Source: Sporomusa sp. KB1 (lineage in GTDB: Bacteria; Bacillota; Negativicutes; Sporomusales; Sporomusaceae). Taken from it: DNA of 64,000 nt. The notes beneath the pieces are model-generated. The model was not told the origin of the DNA and ran no database searches. It worked only from the letters and a program-made list of their open reading frames with translations. Both the position numbers and the translations under genes were made by a program. The stretch is taken from assembly GCF_007830295.1 (NCBI RefSeq), contig NZ_VLKC01000002.1, positions 3,788,341 to 3,852,340 of the forward strand, read 5' to 3'. Each line of letters opens with the position of its first letter. Position 1 is the stretch's first letter. Below, piece after piece: positions 7,557 through 16,621 of this stretch.

Positions 7557-8615
7557 ATGCTAACTATAGATAATCTGCTGCAAGAGGCCGTAGCAGTACA
7601 AGCCTCTGATATTCATCTTACTAGCGGGGTTGCTCCAATTTTTCGTATCAGAGGTGTTTTAACTGCTACTCAACATCCAGTACTTGACGATAAAGATACC
7701 GAAGCAATGGTTATGGCAATTACTAATGCTGCGCAGAAAGAAAAATTTCAGCAGCTTGGCGAGCTTGATTTTTCGTATGCCATAGCGGGTTTGAGTCGTT
7801 TTCGTATTAATACTTTTCGGCAGCGTAGTTCAAGTGCCATAGTTATCCGGGTGGTGGCTGAGCAGATACCTACATTAGAACAGCTTGGGCATACGGAAGT
7901 GTTAAAAGTGTTGGCTCGTAAGCCGCGAGGACTGGTGCTTGTCACTGGACCTACCGGCAGCGGTAAATCAACTACATTGGCAGCCATGCTTGATTTAATT
8001 AACACCGAGCGGGCTTGTCACATCATTACTTTGGAAGATCCGATTGAATATCTGCATACGCATAAAAAAAGTATTGTTAATCAACGCGAGATTAACACTG
8101 ATACCAAGTCGTTCGCCAACGCGCTCAGGGCAGCGCTCAGGGAAGATCCAGATGTAATTCTGGTGGGTGAGATGCGCGATGCAGAGACAATTGGTATTGC
8201 CATAACTGCTGCTGAAACTGGACATTTAGTGTTTGCTACCTTACATACTAGCGATGCTGCGCAGACCGTTGACCGAATTATTGATGTATTTCCACCCTAC
8301 CAGCAGCAGCAGATCCGGACTCAGTTGTCACTTACGCTGCAGGGAATCGTGGCACAGCAGCTATTGCTGCGCCGCGACGATTCAGGCCGGGTTGCCGCCA
8401 TGGAAGTGCTAATGGCAACACCCGCGGTGCGTAATATAATCCGTGAAGGCAAGACCCAGCAGCTTGTATCAGTTATCCAAACAGGGGCTAAGACTGGCAT
8501 GCAGGCTATGGATATGTCGCTGCGTGATCTATACTGGAAGGGTATTGTGACTTATGAGGAAGCACTGGCACGGGCGATGGATCAGGAAATATTTGCCCGG
8601 TTGGTAAACGGTTAA
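7557..8615 (+). CDS. pilT: Twitching-motility retraction ATPase PilT
   Basis: A 352-residue hexameric ATPase that depolymerises the pilus. ATG 7557 follows a strong GGGAGGAG (7542-7549) and gives the expected start MLTIDNLLQEAVAVQASDIH; a longer frame reaching back into pilB has no support. Walker A is GPTGSGKST (about 131), Walker B is DPDVILVGEMRD (about 197), followed by the His box HLVFATLHT. Length matches PilT (about 350) and, unlike PilB, there is no zinc knuckle. It lies between pilB and pilC. Confidence 0.95.
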   Translation: MLTIDNLLQEAVAVQASDIHLTSGVAPIFRIRGVLTATQHPVLDDKDTEAMVMAITNAAQKEKFQQLGELDFSYAIAGLSRFRINTFRQRSSSAIVIRVVAEQIPTLEQLGHTEVLKVLARKPRGLVLVTGPTGSGKSTTLAAMLDLINTERACHIITLEDPIEYLHTHKKSIVNQREINTDTKSFANALRAALREDPDVILVGEMRDAETIGIAITAAETGHLVFATLHTSDAAQTVDRIIDVFPPYQQQQIRTQLSLTLQGIVAQQLLLRRDDSGRVAAMEVLMATPAVRNIIREGKTQQLVSVIQTGAKTGMQAMDMSLRDLYWKGIVTYEEALARAMDQEIFARLVNG

Positions 8616-8652
8616 TTGTTTATTCACTTGGCAAACAGCGAGGTGTGGCTAG

Positions 8653-9876
8653 GTGGCAAAGATATATAGCTATAGGGCAAAAAAACGCAACGGTCAGTTG
8701 TTGTCAGGCAATATCATGGCCGAAAGCGAAGCCGCAGTAGCCGCCTATATTCAGGATAAAGGCTATTTCGTTACTCAGATTAAAGTGCAAAAATCAGTAA
8801 TCTGTACCCAAACGTTTTGGACAAGCCTGCAAAGGGTAAGTATAAAAGAGCTGGCTGTTTTCTGCCGTCAGTTTTCCACAATGGTGGATGCTGGATTATC
8901 GTTGGTAGTCTGTCTGAGTATTTTAATTGACCAAACCTACAACCCCAAACTCAAAGCCGCTTTGCAGGTTATTTATAAGAAGATACAGGAAGGCGAAACG
9001 CTGTCACAGGCGATGAATGGGTACTTGAATATTTTTCCGGAGATTATGATCAGTATGGTGGAAACCGGGGAAGTAGGTGGTGTGCTTGACAAGGTGCTAA
9101 ACAGGTTGGCAATCCACTTGGAAAAAGAGCACAAGCTGAATGAACGGATAAAATCTGCCATGGTTTATCCGGCAGTGGTTATTGGTATGGCGTTAGCGGC
9201 GGTTGCCTTTATTTTGACTTTTGTTTTGCCGACATTTATGAAGCTGTTTGATAATATGCAGGTTGACTTGCCTTTTTCGACACGTATTCTACTAGATCTA
9301 AGTGGTTTTATTACTCATTACGGGGTGTGGTTGGCTGTTATTTTAACAGTGGTTGGCTATGGATTACTCTTATTAAAACGGCAGCCTAAGTATCGACTTG
9401 TTATAGAGCAGCTGTTGTTTGTTTTGCCAGTGTTTGGTTTATTGTGGCGTAAGGTAGCTATTGCCCGCTTTAGTCGGACGCTTTCTACGCTAGTGCGGGG
9501 CGGGGTGCCTATTATTACCGCCATAGAGGTAGTAAAAAAGACTTCAGGTAATCTCAGTATGATACGAGCGCTAACTGCGGCGCAGATTAGTATTCGTGAA
9601 GGAATGGGTTTGTCAGCACCATTAGGATCCAGCAAGGTTTTTACTCCGATGGTGGTGCAAATGGTAGCCATTGGCGAAGAAACCGGCGAATTGGATACTA
9701 TGTTGGAGAAAATCGCCGATTTTTATGATAGTGATGTTGAGGACATGGTTAATCGGTTGAGTAGTATGTTGGAGCCCGTCTTGATCGGCGTTTTGGGAGT
9801 GATAATTGGGTTTATCGTGATTGCAGTAATGCTGCCGATGTTTGATGTTCTTACTAATTTCAACAAAGTTGTATAA
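8653..9876 (+). CDS. pilC: Type IV pilus inner-membrane platform protein PilC
   Basis: A 407-residue polytopic protein with two GspF domains (about 70-195 and 273-395), each starting with a cytoplasmic helical bundle (AVFCRQFSTMVDAGLSLVVC; IARFSRTLSTLVRGGVPIIT) and followed by membrane helices. Three transmembrane segments are visible, around 170-195, 220-240 and 375-400. It is the platform on which PilB and PilT act. The start is GTG 8653. The C-terminus MLEPVLIGVLGVIIGFIVIA is family-typical. It lies directly before the major pilin gene. Confidence 0.95.
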   Translation: MAKIYSYRAKKRNGQLLSGNIMAESEAAVAAYIQDKGYFVTQIKVQKSVICTQTFWTSLQRVSIKELAVFCRQFSTMVDAGLSLVVCLSILIDQTYNPKLKAALQVIYKKIQEGETLSQAMNGYLNIFPEIMISMVETGEVGGVLDKVLNRLAIHLEKEHKLNERIKSAMVYPAVVIGMALAAVAFILTFVLPTFMKLFDNMQVDLPFSTRILLDLSGFITHYGVWLAVILTVVGYGLLLLKRQPKYRLVIEQLLFVLPVFGLLWRKVAIARFSRTLSTLVRGGVPIITAIEVVKKTSGNLSMIRALTAAQISIREGMGLSAPLGSSKVFTPMVVQMVAIGEETGELDTMLEKIADFYDSDVEDMVNRLSSMLEPVLIGVLGVIIGFIVIAVMLPMFDVLTNFNKVV

Positions 9877-9918
9877 TAGTATAAGGAGTGAAAGATCATT
9901 ATAACCATCAAAAACAAA

Positions 9919-10296
9919 ATGAAAAGTCAAAAAGGGTTTACATTGATTGAATTAATGGTTGTTATTGCCATAATTGGCATTCTCACCGCAATTGCTGTGC
10001 CAAAATTCGGTTCTGCCGCTGATTCAGCTAATAAGGCCAAAATACAGGCAGATTTAAGAACATTAGATAGTGCTATTTCTATGTACTATGCTAAAGAGGG
10101 AAAGTATCCGGATACGCTGCTGAAATTAGCCCCTGATTTTATCGTAGCAGTACCTAGTGTGCCTAGTCCCTATAAGGGTAGTTCGGGTCTAACATACAAA
10201 CTTGATAACGAGGGAACTTCACCTACCTATCGAGCGTATATTGAAATTGCAACCGGTACAAAAATATTCGCAGACACTACTACTCCTGCTTGGTAA
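9919..10296 (+). CDS. pilA: Major type IV pilin / GspG-like prepilin
   Basis: A 125-residue prepilin. ATG 9919 gives the leader MKSQKG and then the class III signal FTLIELMVVIAIIGILTAIA: Gly-Phe cleavage, Glu at +5. The C-terminal half (YYAKEGKYPDTLLKL, LTYKLDNEGT) resembles short GspG/PilA pilins and has no disulfide loop. No ribosome binding site lies before 9919; the only good one (AAGGAGTG, 9883-9890) is 7 nt before an in-frame ATT at 9898, which would lengthen the leader to 13 residues. I give the ATG but the true start may be ATT. It lies between pilC and pilD. Confidence 0.92.
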   Translation: MKSQKGFTLIELMVVIAIIGILTAIAVPKFGSAADSANKAKIQADLRTLDSAISMYYAKEGKYPDTLLKLAPDFIVAVPSVPSPYKGSSGLTYKLDNEGTSPTYRAYIEIATGTKIFADTTTPAW

Positions 10297-10332
10297 TTTA
10301 AATACTAAATAGCTGAAAATTAGGAGTTTATA

Positions 10333-11082
10333 ATGTTTGATTTTATGATACTAGTAATTGGCATTATAATCGGCAGTTTCCTTACGGTATGTATTTACCG
10401 TCTGCCGCAAAACCAATCAATCGTAACCTTGCCGTCACACTGTTTACATTGCAATACTAAGCTTAAAGCAGGGGATTTAATTCCTATCCTCAGTTATCTT
10501 CTCTTGCGCGGCAAATGCCGCTACTGTGGTAAGCCTTATTCATCACGCTATGCTGTGGTGGAACTCATTACCGGACTTTTATTTCTATGGTGCTATCAGA
10601 TTGTTGGCTGGAGTCCGGACTTGCTTAAAGTACTTATATTTACAGCATTTCTTATTGTCATTACATTCATTGACTACGATCACCAGCTTATCCTTGATAA
10701 GGTGTTACTATGGTTTGCCGGCGTTGGGGTTGCCATAAATTTAGGTAATGGTTATCCCCACATTTCTGATATGGTTATTGCCGCGCTGGCCGGTGGTGGG
10801 TTGCTGCTTTTTGTCGCTGTGCTTACCAGAGGTGGCATGGGCGGCGGTGACATCAAATTTGTTGCTGCGCTAGGCCTGTGGTTAGGAGTAAAGCTAGTAC
10901 TAGTTACGCTGCTGTTAGCATTTATTATTGGTGGTATCGGCAGCGCGTTATTGCTAATTTTCAAGGTGAAAGGCCGCAAAGATTTTATACCCTTTGGGCC
11001 ATTTCTTGCTATCGGAGCTCTTAGTAGTATATTGTATGGCAGTAAGCTTGTTTGGTGGTATTTGCAGACAATTGCCAAGTAG
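10333..11082 (+). CDS. pilD: Prepilin peptidase / N-methyltransferase PilD
   Basis: A 249-residue aspartyl membrane protease that cleaves prepilin leaders and methylates the new N-terminus. It has the N-terminal cytoplasmic domain with two CxxC zinc pairs (HCLHC and KCRYC, about residues 36-66), and two catalytic aspartates in the DYDHQLILDK segment and in GGGDIKF (about 172). About seven transmembrane helices are seen. Length is typical. RBS is TTAGGAG before ATG. It serves pilA and the four minor prepilins next to it. Confidence 0.95.
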   Translation: MFDFMILVIGIIIGSFLTVCIYRLPQNQSIVTLPSHCLHCNTKLKAGDLIPILSYLLLRGKCRYCGKPYSSRYAVVELITGLLFLWCYQIVGWSPDLLKVLIFTAFLIVITFIDYDHQLILDKVLLWFAGVGVAINLGNGYPHISDMVIAALAGGGLLLFVAVLTRGGMGGGDIKFVAALGLWLGVKLVLVTLLLAFIIGGIGSALLLIFKVKGRKDFIPFGPFLAIGALSSILYGSKLVWWYLQTIAK

Positions 11083-11104
11083 GAATTGGAGGAAGCTTTA
11101 GGAT

Positions 11105-11566
11105 ATGGCTGCCAGTAATAAACAAAACTGTGGTTTTATGCTAATAGAGCTAATCATTGTTATGGCGATTATTGGACTATTGGCAGCTATGGCTATTCCT
11201 AAAATAAATCAGGCAGTAGCAGAAAATGAACTGGACGGAGCGGCGCGGCTGTTAGCTGCCGATATACGTGGTATGCAACAAATGACAATCAACAGTGGTG
11301 ATACCGCATATATACTCCGCTTTATTAATGATACTGAACCACGCTACAATTTTACTGCCGGACCGCAAACCATACGTAAGGTTTATTTACCCAATTCTGT
11401 AAAGATGATGGGATATCCGGGCGATATAGTATTTAGGCTGGATGGAATGCCATTTATAGGCGAGCAGACAATTGAACTCCAGAGTAAAGTTACGGGTAAA
11501 TCTCTGTACATCAAGTTGGCTCCTGTAACCGGACGGGTACGAATTACCGGCAGCAATGGGGACTAA
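11105..11566 (+). CDS. Prepilin-like protein (GspH/FimT type)
   Basis: A 153-residue minor pseudopilin with leader MAASNKQNCG and helix FMLIELIIVMAIIGLLAAMA, Glu at +5 after the cleavage Gly. The remainder resembles the GspH/FimT fold (ELDGAARLLAADIRGMQQMT, a conserved helix). Such minor pilins prime pilus assembly. It is the first of four small prepilin-type genes with almost no spacing, after pilD. Confidence 0.85.
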   Translation: MAASNKQNCGFMLIELIIVMAIIGLLAAMAIPKINQAVAENELDGAARLLAADIRGMQQMTINSGDTAYILRFINDTEPRYNFTAGPQTIRKVYLPNSVKMMGYPGDIVFRLDGMPFIGEQTIELQSKVTGKSLYIKLAPVTGRVRITGSNGD

Positions 11567-11581
11567 TTGGGGAGAATTTTT

Positions 11582-12004
11582 ATGAATTTAATCAAGGGTC
11601 AGAGCGGGTTTTTGCTGGTAGAGGCGGTAGTAGTCATCGTAGTTATTTCAGTAGCGTTGGTAGCCATGCTGGGGATGTTTATCCAGTCGTTGCAGGCCAC
11701 TGCCAATGCAGCAGATTATACGGTTGCTGCCAGCTTAGTTCAAGAACAAATGGAACAAATGAAAATAAAAGATGAACTATTCTGGAATAGCCTAAGTTTT
11801 CCTTATCAGTCTGCGGCCGAATTTATTTCTATGAATAAGGCTACTTATACAAGAACTACTCAGGCTGAGCTTAGTCCACTGGACCCAGAGTATCCGGTGA
11901 AGCAGCGAATTATTAAAGTAACCGTGAATGTTGAATGGCTGGGTGCCCCAAAAATTAGCATGGTTACTTATGTGCTGCGGGAGCTGCCGCAGTTTGCTAA
12001 CTAG
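11582..12004 (+). CDS. Prepilin-like protein (PilV/GspI type)
   Basis: A 140-residue minor prepilin. ATG 11582 follows GGGGAG (11569-11574); an upstream in-frame TTG at 11567 overlaps the ribosome binding site. The leader MNLIKGQSG is followed by FLLVEAVVVIVVISVALVAM with Glu at +5. The ASLVQEQMEQMK segment is characteristic of PilV/GspI. It is likely part of a minor-pilin tip complex with its neighbours. Confidence 0.82.
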   Translation: MNLIKGQSGFLLVEAVVVIVVISVALVAMLGMFIQSLQATANAADYTVAASLVQEQMEQMKIKDELFWNSLSFPYQSAAEFISMNKATYTRTTQAELSPLDPEYPVKQRIIKVTVNVEWLGAPKISMVTYVLRELPQFAN

Positions 12005-12014
12005 TGGGGTAGTT

Positions 12015-12575
12015 ATGCGGAGATATGTTTCTGAGCAAAAGGGTATGCTGCTTGTTGAAGTAATTACAGGAATGACAATTATTGTACTATTGGTGTCAGG
12101 CATTGCACTTATGCTGCCAACAGCCGTTAAAGCTTGGCAGTTAGGCCGCTCGCAAGCTGAAATTCAGCAGACTGCCCGACTGGCAATTGAGCGAATTACC
12201 CAGCATGTGCGTTATGCCAGTAAGGTATCGTTGGCCGATGCTGGCGATACACTTGTGATAAAGGATGGAAATGGCTGGGATATAAAGTTTACTATTAGTC
12301 CTAAAACCAAGGCTCTGTGTATAAGTGTGAATGGATCTGCTGCGGACCCGCTTACTGGTAATGGTATTGGCGGTGCAGAAGGGACAATCGTAGTTGTAGC
12401 AAATCCAGACAATAAAAAACGGTTTGCTGTTCAAGAGGTAGCTATGCGGGATAACGATGGTAAACTGCAATATATTAAACTGGTTACGGTTATGTTTACT
12501 GTTAGGGACAAACAGACTGGTACTGCTTATACTATGAAGGCGGCTACCCTGGCCTTTAACACGTCGTGGAGGTGA
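12015..12575 (+). CDS. Prepilin-like protein (PilW/GspJ type)
   Basis: A 186-residue minor prepilin. ATG 12015 is chosen because the leader MRRYVSEQKG and the helix MLLVEVITGMTIIVLLVSGI follow. The cleavage residue after Gly is Met, and Glu is at +5. The IQQTARLAIERITQHVRYAS segment matches PilW/GspJ. The upstream extension of the frame lies inside the previous gene. There is no strong ribosome binding site, so translational coupling to the preceding gene (10 nt gap) is likely. Confidence 0.82.
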   Translation: MRRYVSEQKGMLLVEVITGMTIIVLLVSGIALMLPTAVKAWQLGRSQAEIQQTARLAIERITQHVRYASKVSLADAGDTLVIKDGNGWDIKFTISPKTKALCISVNGSAADPLTGNGIGGAEGTIVVVANPDNKKRFAVQEVAMRDNDGKLQYIKLVTVMFTVRDKQTGTAYTMKAATLAFNTSWR

Positions 12576-12582
12576 ACTAAGA

Positions 12583-12975
12583 GTGTATTTTGGTTGGAGC
12601 AGCTGTAAAAATCGGCATGGGTCAGCAAGTATAGTAGCCCTTGTTGCAATGCTGTTTTTAGGCGTTTTGGGTAGTGCTTTTATTGGTGTCAGCAGTACCG
12701 AAGTGAATATGGCGGCAAATTATCGCGATGGTATAGCTGCTCAGTACTTGGCGGAAGCAGGAGCACGCCGGTCTATTGTCGAATTATCTAAAAATCCCAA
12801 CTGGAAGCCTGTCAATCCCTATAAGGAAGGCAGCGGAAACTATAGCTTAACGATTATTGCAGGTACCCCAACCATTATAGAAGCAAAAGGTGTTGTCAAT
12901 AATGCGGTCCGCAAAGTTGTAGTAAAAGCTACTGTTGTTCCCCAAATCAATATTGTTTCCTGGAATTATCATTAG
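12583..12975 (+). CDS. PilX-like minor pilus protein
   Basis: A 130-residue protein starting at GTG 12583, with GGAGGTG (12568-12574) overlapping the end of the previous gene. N-terminus RHGSASIVALVAMLFLGVLG is the PilX N-terminal helix, and EVNMAANYRDGIAAQYLAEA is the downstream PilX signature. It lacks the canonical G-F-E prepilin cleavage motif, as many PilX proteins in Firmicutes do. Probably a minor component working with the PilV- and PilW-like neighbours. Confidence 0.78.
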   Translation: MYFGWSSCKNRHGSASIVALVAMLFLGVLGSAFIGVSSTEVNMAANYRDGIAAQYLAEAGARRSIVELSKNPNWKPVNPYKEGSGNYSLTIIAGTPTIIEAKGVVNNAVRKVVVKATVVPQINIVSWNYH

Positions 12976-12987
12976 GGAGGTATAGCT

Positions 12988-13260
12988 ATGCATGTTAAAA
13001 ACTATATGGAGGATTTAGTTTTTCAGCGGCTTGCTGAGGTGCTGGACAACCATAGAAATGTTTGTACTTGTGAAAGATGCCGTTATGACATTGCCGCAAT
13101 TGCTCTTAATTTTTTACCGCCACGGTATGTTGTGACTAGCCAGGGTGAAACCTTTGCAAAGACAAAATCGCTGGAACAACAGTTTAATGTGGATGTCGTT
13201 ACAGCCATTAGCCACGCGATTCAGCTTGTGTCTAGTCAGCCACATCATGGTTCTAAATAG
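12988..13260 (+). CDS. ComFB-family protein
   Basis: A 90-residue protein of the late-competence ComFB family: MHVKNYMEDLVFQRLAEVLD, then the zinc ligands CTCERCRYDIAAIALNFLPP, then SLEQQFNVDVVTAISHAI. ComFB proteins bind zinc, and cyanobacterial members have been reported to bind cyclic dinucleotides; the role in Firmicutes is unclear. Strong GGGAGG before ATG. Its position inside the pil operon suggests a regulatory link to pili or DNA uptake, which is an inference. Its end overlaps the pilM start by 14 nt. Confidence 0.85.
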   Translation: MHVKNYMEDLVFQRLAEVLDNHRNVCTCERCRYDIAAIALNFLPPRYVVTSQGETFAKTKSLEQQFNVDVVTAISHAIQLVSSQPHHGSK

Positions 13261-14338
13261 GTTTAATACTATTACAAGCAAGCTGGGTAACTGGTTAATC
13301 AAACAGCCAGCAAGCGCTGTTGGTATTGATATTGGTTCAAGCTGTGTTAAAGCAGCGGAAATTTCATTTAGTAATGGACAAAAAGAACTTAGAGCAGCAG
13401 GCGTACTTGATTTGCCTAAGAACGTTACGGAAGAGGGCTTTATTACTAATCCCCAAGCGCTTACAGAGGTTATCCGGCAATTGCTTATCAATAGCGGCAT
13501 TGTCTCTCGTGAAGTTGTTGTTGCCGTCAGTGGTCGCTTAGTGTTCGTTAGGGAGGTAATGCTTCCGGTAATGAATCAGGCTGAAATTAAAGAAGCCATA
13601 AAATGGGATATGGAGAAATATGTTCCTTATGAGCCTGGTAGTTATTATTATGATTTTGCTGTAGTTGGACCAGGCAACAATGAACTAGAGATAAAAGTGC
13701 TGCTGGTAGCCGCGCCGCACGAACTGGTAAATACCCTTGTCAATTGTATAAAGCAGGCTGATTGCAGGCCAATTGCTGTTGATATTGAACCTTTGGCTAT
13801 ATACCGCTCACTGAGTGATGCAGAGAGTGCCATGATTATTGATATTGGCAGTCATGTATCACAGTTAATGCTGTTTCAGGGAGCTTCGCCAGCCGTCAGC
13901 CGGTTTATTCCCATTGGTGGACTCAGTTTTACTGAGGTAATTATGCGAACGCTTGAAATTGACTATGCTGAGGCTGAACGGTTGAAGCAGTGTCATACTG
14001 GTCAAAATCCTGACTTTGAAGGTGAACAGCTGCTTATCTACCAACAAATTGACTTGTTGGTAGATGAACTGGCTCGCGAAGTGCGGCGAACGGTTGAATA
14101 TTATCAGGTTCAAAACAGAGAAGCAATCTTTGATAAGCTTTATCTTACCGGAGGTGGAGCCAAACTTACTAATTTGCCACAGCATATTGCGGCAAAACTG
14201 GGCGGGGTACCGGTTTTGCTGCATAACCCGCTAACTGCCGTAACGCTATCGCCAGGTATTGATACCGACTATTTGCAAGATATGGCTTTGCAGTTTGCTC
14301 TGTCAATTGGCTTAGCTATGCGCGGAGGTAAGCCATGA
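13247..14338 (+). CDS. pilM: Type IV pilus assembly protein PilM
   Basis: A 363-residue actin-like cytoplasmic protein that binds the PilN N-terminus. ATG 13247 is chosen because the protein then begins shortly before SAVGIDIGSSCVKAAEIS, the phosphate-1 motif; the longer frame is inside comFB. Further motifs are KWDMEKYVPYEPGSYYYDF (PilM signature), IIDIGSHVSQLMLF (phosphate-2) and LTGGGAKL (adenosine motif). Length is typical. It overlaps pilN by 4 nt (ATGA). Confidence 0.95.
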   Translation: MVLNRFNTITSKLGNWLIKQPASAVGIDIGSSCVKAAEISFSNGQKELRAAGVLDLPKNVTEEGFITNPQALTEVIRQLLINSGIVSREVVVAVSGRLVFVREVMLPVMNQAEIKEAIKWDMEKYVPYEPGSYYYDFAVVGPGNNELEIKVLLVAAPHELVNTLVNCIKQADCRPIAVDIEPLAIYRSLSDAESAMIIDIGSHVSQLMLFQGASPAVSRFIPIGGLSFTEVIMRTLEIDYAEAERLKQCHTGQNPDFEGEQLLIYQQIDLLVDELAREVRRTVEYYQVQNREAIFDKLYLTGGGAKLTNLPQHIAAKLGGVPVLLHNPLTAVTLSPGIDTDYLQDMALQFALSIGLAMRGGKP

Positions 14339-14865
14339 TAACGATTAATTTGCTGCCACCATCAGAGCGCATGCCAACATGGCTATTCAAAAAAACTGTT
14401 TTGTTATGTGGTATAATGCTGCTGGTATCATATGGCAGTATTTTTGCCTATAATTGGTATACGATTTGGTCTCTGGAAAAGGATCTTGCAGCAGCACGTC
14501 AACACTATAGCCTGATGCGTCCTACCGAGGACAATATGCAACTGGCTGTTAGTAAACAGCAGGCCATTGATAAAAAGAACAATACTTTAGTTGCAATTAC
14601 TAGCGAACAGAAGTCTTGCTATGCTGTGATTAGCCATTTTGCCATAATTACACCGCCGCAGGTATGGCTCACAGAACTTGCCGCCAGCGATAAAAATAGC
14701 ATCTTACTAAAAGGTAATGCCATGACTTATCCTGATTTGGCTAACTATCTTGACAGTCTGGAAAAAGATAAGCTAATAACAGAACCGGTACTCATTAAAG
14801 CAGAACAGGACAGTACATATAACTATACCAAATTTGAGATGACTGTAAAGCGTAAGGGGATATAG
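14335..14865 (+). CDS. pilN: Type IV pilus assembly protein PilN
   Basis: A 176-residue bitopic membrane protein. It begins MITINLLPPSER, the conserved INLLP motif that contacts PilM, followed by one transmembrane helix (TVLLCGIMLLVSYGSIFAYN, about 21-40), a coiled-coil and a periplasmic fold. It forms the inner-membrane alignment complex with PilO. Start overlaps the pilM stop by 4 nt, so translation is coupled. Confidence 0.92.
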   Translation: MITINLLPPSERMPTWLFKKTVLLCGIMLLVSYGSIFAYNWYTIWSLEKDLAAARQHYSLMRPTEDNMQLAVSKQQAIDKKNNTLVAITSEQKSCYAVISHFAIITPPQVWLTELAASDKNSILLKGNAMTYPDLANYLDSLEKDKLITEPVLIKAEQDSTYNYTKFEMTVKRKGI

Positions 14866-14870
14866 TGTAA

Positions 14871-15482
14871 ATGGAATGGCTGGGTACTTGGTCTATAAAA
14901 TATAAAGCAATAGCCCGGTATAAGGGCTGGGTGCTGGGGGTTGGTGCACTACTTGTTACCTTGCTTTTTTATATTGGGGTAGTTATCCCTCAGCGTACGG
15001 CTATTGCCGTGGTTAAAGATCAATACCAAACCGAGCGGGAACGGCTAAAAGTTATCGAAGCCTATGCCAAAAGGCATCCTGATTCTATCGGTTACCTAAA
15101 AGAGCTTGATCAAAAGCTTACGCTACTTGATGCTAAATTACCGAATCAGCCGGAACTTGGTGAATTCATCAAGGAAATCGAACAAGCATCCAAGCTAAGC
15201 AGTATGCGGCTTGCTGAGATTAAGCCGGCTGCCGCTACTGAAAAAGCCGGCTATCTGGAAATTCCCATAGAAATCCTGCTAACAGGTTCATTTACCAATC
15301 TATTGGAATTTATTAAGGCAATTGAGGGCAGCCAAAGGTTCACCGATATTAGTAATACTAATATCCAGGCCAAACAAGGAATGCTGGAAGTCAAACTTAC
15401 TATGGTTATCTACAGCTTCGGTGCTGCTGGGGAGACCAAGCAGTTGTCGTCACAAAATTCAGATCCATCGACTAAAAAGTAA
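14871..15482 (+). CDS. pilO: Type IV pilus assembly protein PilO
   Basis: A 203-residue bitopic protein: cytoplasmic start, one transmembrane helix (VLGVGALLVTLLFYIGVVIP, about residues 21-40), a coiled-coil with EIEQASKLSSMRLAEIKPA, and the C-terminal ferredoxin-like half (GSFTNLLEFIKAIEGSQRFT). It heterodimerises with PilN in the periplasm. Only 5 nt separate it from pilN. aroC, rather than pilP, follows directly. Confidence 0.9.
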   Translation: MEWLGTWSIKYKAIARYKGWVLGVGALLVTLLFYIGVVIPQRTAIAVVKDQYQTERERLKVIEAYAKRHPDSIGYLKELDQKLTLLDAKLPNQPELGEFIKEIEQASKLSSMRLAEIKPAAATEKAGYLEIPIEILLTGSFTNLLEFIKAIEGSQRFTDISNTNIQAKQGMLEVKLTMVIYSFGAAGETKQLSSQNSDPSTKK

Positions 15483-15505
15483 TTTTCCCGAAAGAGGTGC
15501 AACAC

Positions 15506-16579
15506 ATGTTTAGATTTCTCACAGCTGGTGAATCACACGGACCGGCGCTTACCGCTATTATTGAAGGTATTCCGGCCGGCTTACAATTAGATTTTGACCA
15601 AATAAATGAGGACATGGCGCGCAGACAGCAGGGGTTTGGCCGGGGTGGCCGCATGAAGATTGAAAAAGATAAAGCCGAAATAACATCAGGTGTACGGTTT
15701 GGCAGTACGTTAGGCAGCCCGCTTACAATGGTGATATCTAACCGTGACTGGGAGAATTGGCAGGAGCGAATGGCTGTATTTGGCCAGCCGCAAGGAGCTG
15801 AGATAACTGCACCCCGCCCCGGACATGCTGATTTGCCGGGTGTTTTAAAATACCAGCGGCAAGATATCCGGGATATTCTGGAACGGGCCAGTGCCCGTGA
15901 AACTGCCGCCCGAGTGGCTGTAGGAGCAATTGCCAAACAGCTTATTGCTGTGGCTGGTATTACCATAACCTCTAGCGTCTTAACTATCGGCGGCGCGCAA
16001 ACCGAGACGGAAATGCTAGAAGCGATTGCCAAGGCTAAGACGGCCGGCGATTCCCTTGGCGGCATATTTCAGGTTATGGCTTCCCCTGTTATGCCTGGAT
16101 TAGGTAGTCATGTGCAGTGGGATCGGCGTCTGGATACCCGTTTGGCTGCTGCAGTTATGTCTATTCAAGCCATTAAGGGGGTAGAATTTGGGGCCGGATT
16201 TGCCTATGCCAATTTGCCTGGCAGTCAGGTGCATGATGAAATATATTATGAAAGCAAGCAGGGATATTATCGCCGTACTAATAATGCCGGTGGTATTGAA
16301 GGCGGTATTAGTAATGGTGAGCCGATTATTCTTAAAGCGGTAATGAAGGCCATTCCGACATTGATGAAACCGCTTGCTACTGTAGATATAGCAGATAAAA
16401 CAGCAATCAAGGCCAATACGGAGCGTAGCGATGTGTGTGCTGTTGCTGCTGCTGCCGTTGTTGCCGAAGCCATGGTGGCTATTGTGCTGGCTCAGTCCCT
16501 GCTCGAAAAATTTGGCGGTGACAGCATTGAGGACTTGCGGCTGGCGATCAATAGCTATAGAATACGAATTAACGAGTGA
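15506..16579 (+). CDS. aroC: Chorismate synthase
   Basis: It converts 5-enolpyruvylshikimate-3-phosphate to chorismate using reduced FMN. ATG 15506, 8 nt after AAGAGG, begins MFRFLTAGESHGPALTAIIE. Family signatures are all present: GESHG, RRQQGFGRGGRM, RASARETAARVAVG, NAGGIEGGISNGEPI and TERSDVCAVAA. The length of 357 is somewhat short of the Bacillus protein (about 390) but complete at both ends. It is inserted between pilO and the pilP-like gene, on the same strand with small gaps, so it is likely cotranscribed with the pilus genes. Confidence 0.96.
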   Translation: MFRFLTAGESHGPALTAIIEGIPAGLQLDFDQINEDMARRQQGFGRGGRMKIEKDKAEITSGVRFGSTLGSPLTMVISNRDWENWQERMAVFGQPQGAEITAPRPGHADLPGVLKYQRQDIRDILERASARETAARVAVGAIAKQLIAVAGITITSSVLTIGGAQTETEMLEAIAKAKTAGDSLGGIFQVMASPVMPGLGSHVQWDRRLDTRLAAAVMSIQAIKGVEFGAGFAYANLPGSQVHDEIYYESKQGYYRRTNNAGGIEGGISNGEPIILKAVMKAIPTLMKPLATVDIADKTAIKANTERSDVCAVAAAAVVAEAMVAIVLAQSLLEKFGGDSIEDLRLAINSYRIRINE

Positions 16580-16621
16580 ATAGCCATGGAGTGAGTTTTT
16601 TCTCAGAAGGGAGTACAAATT

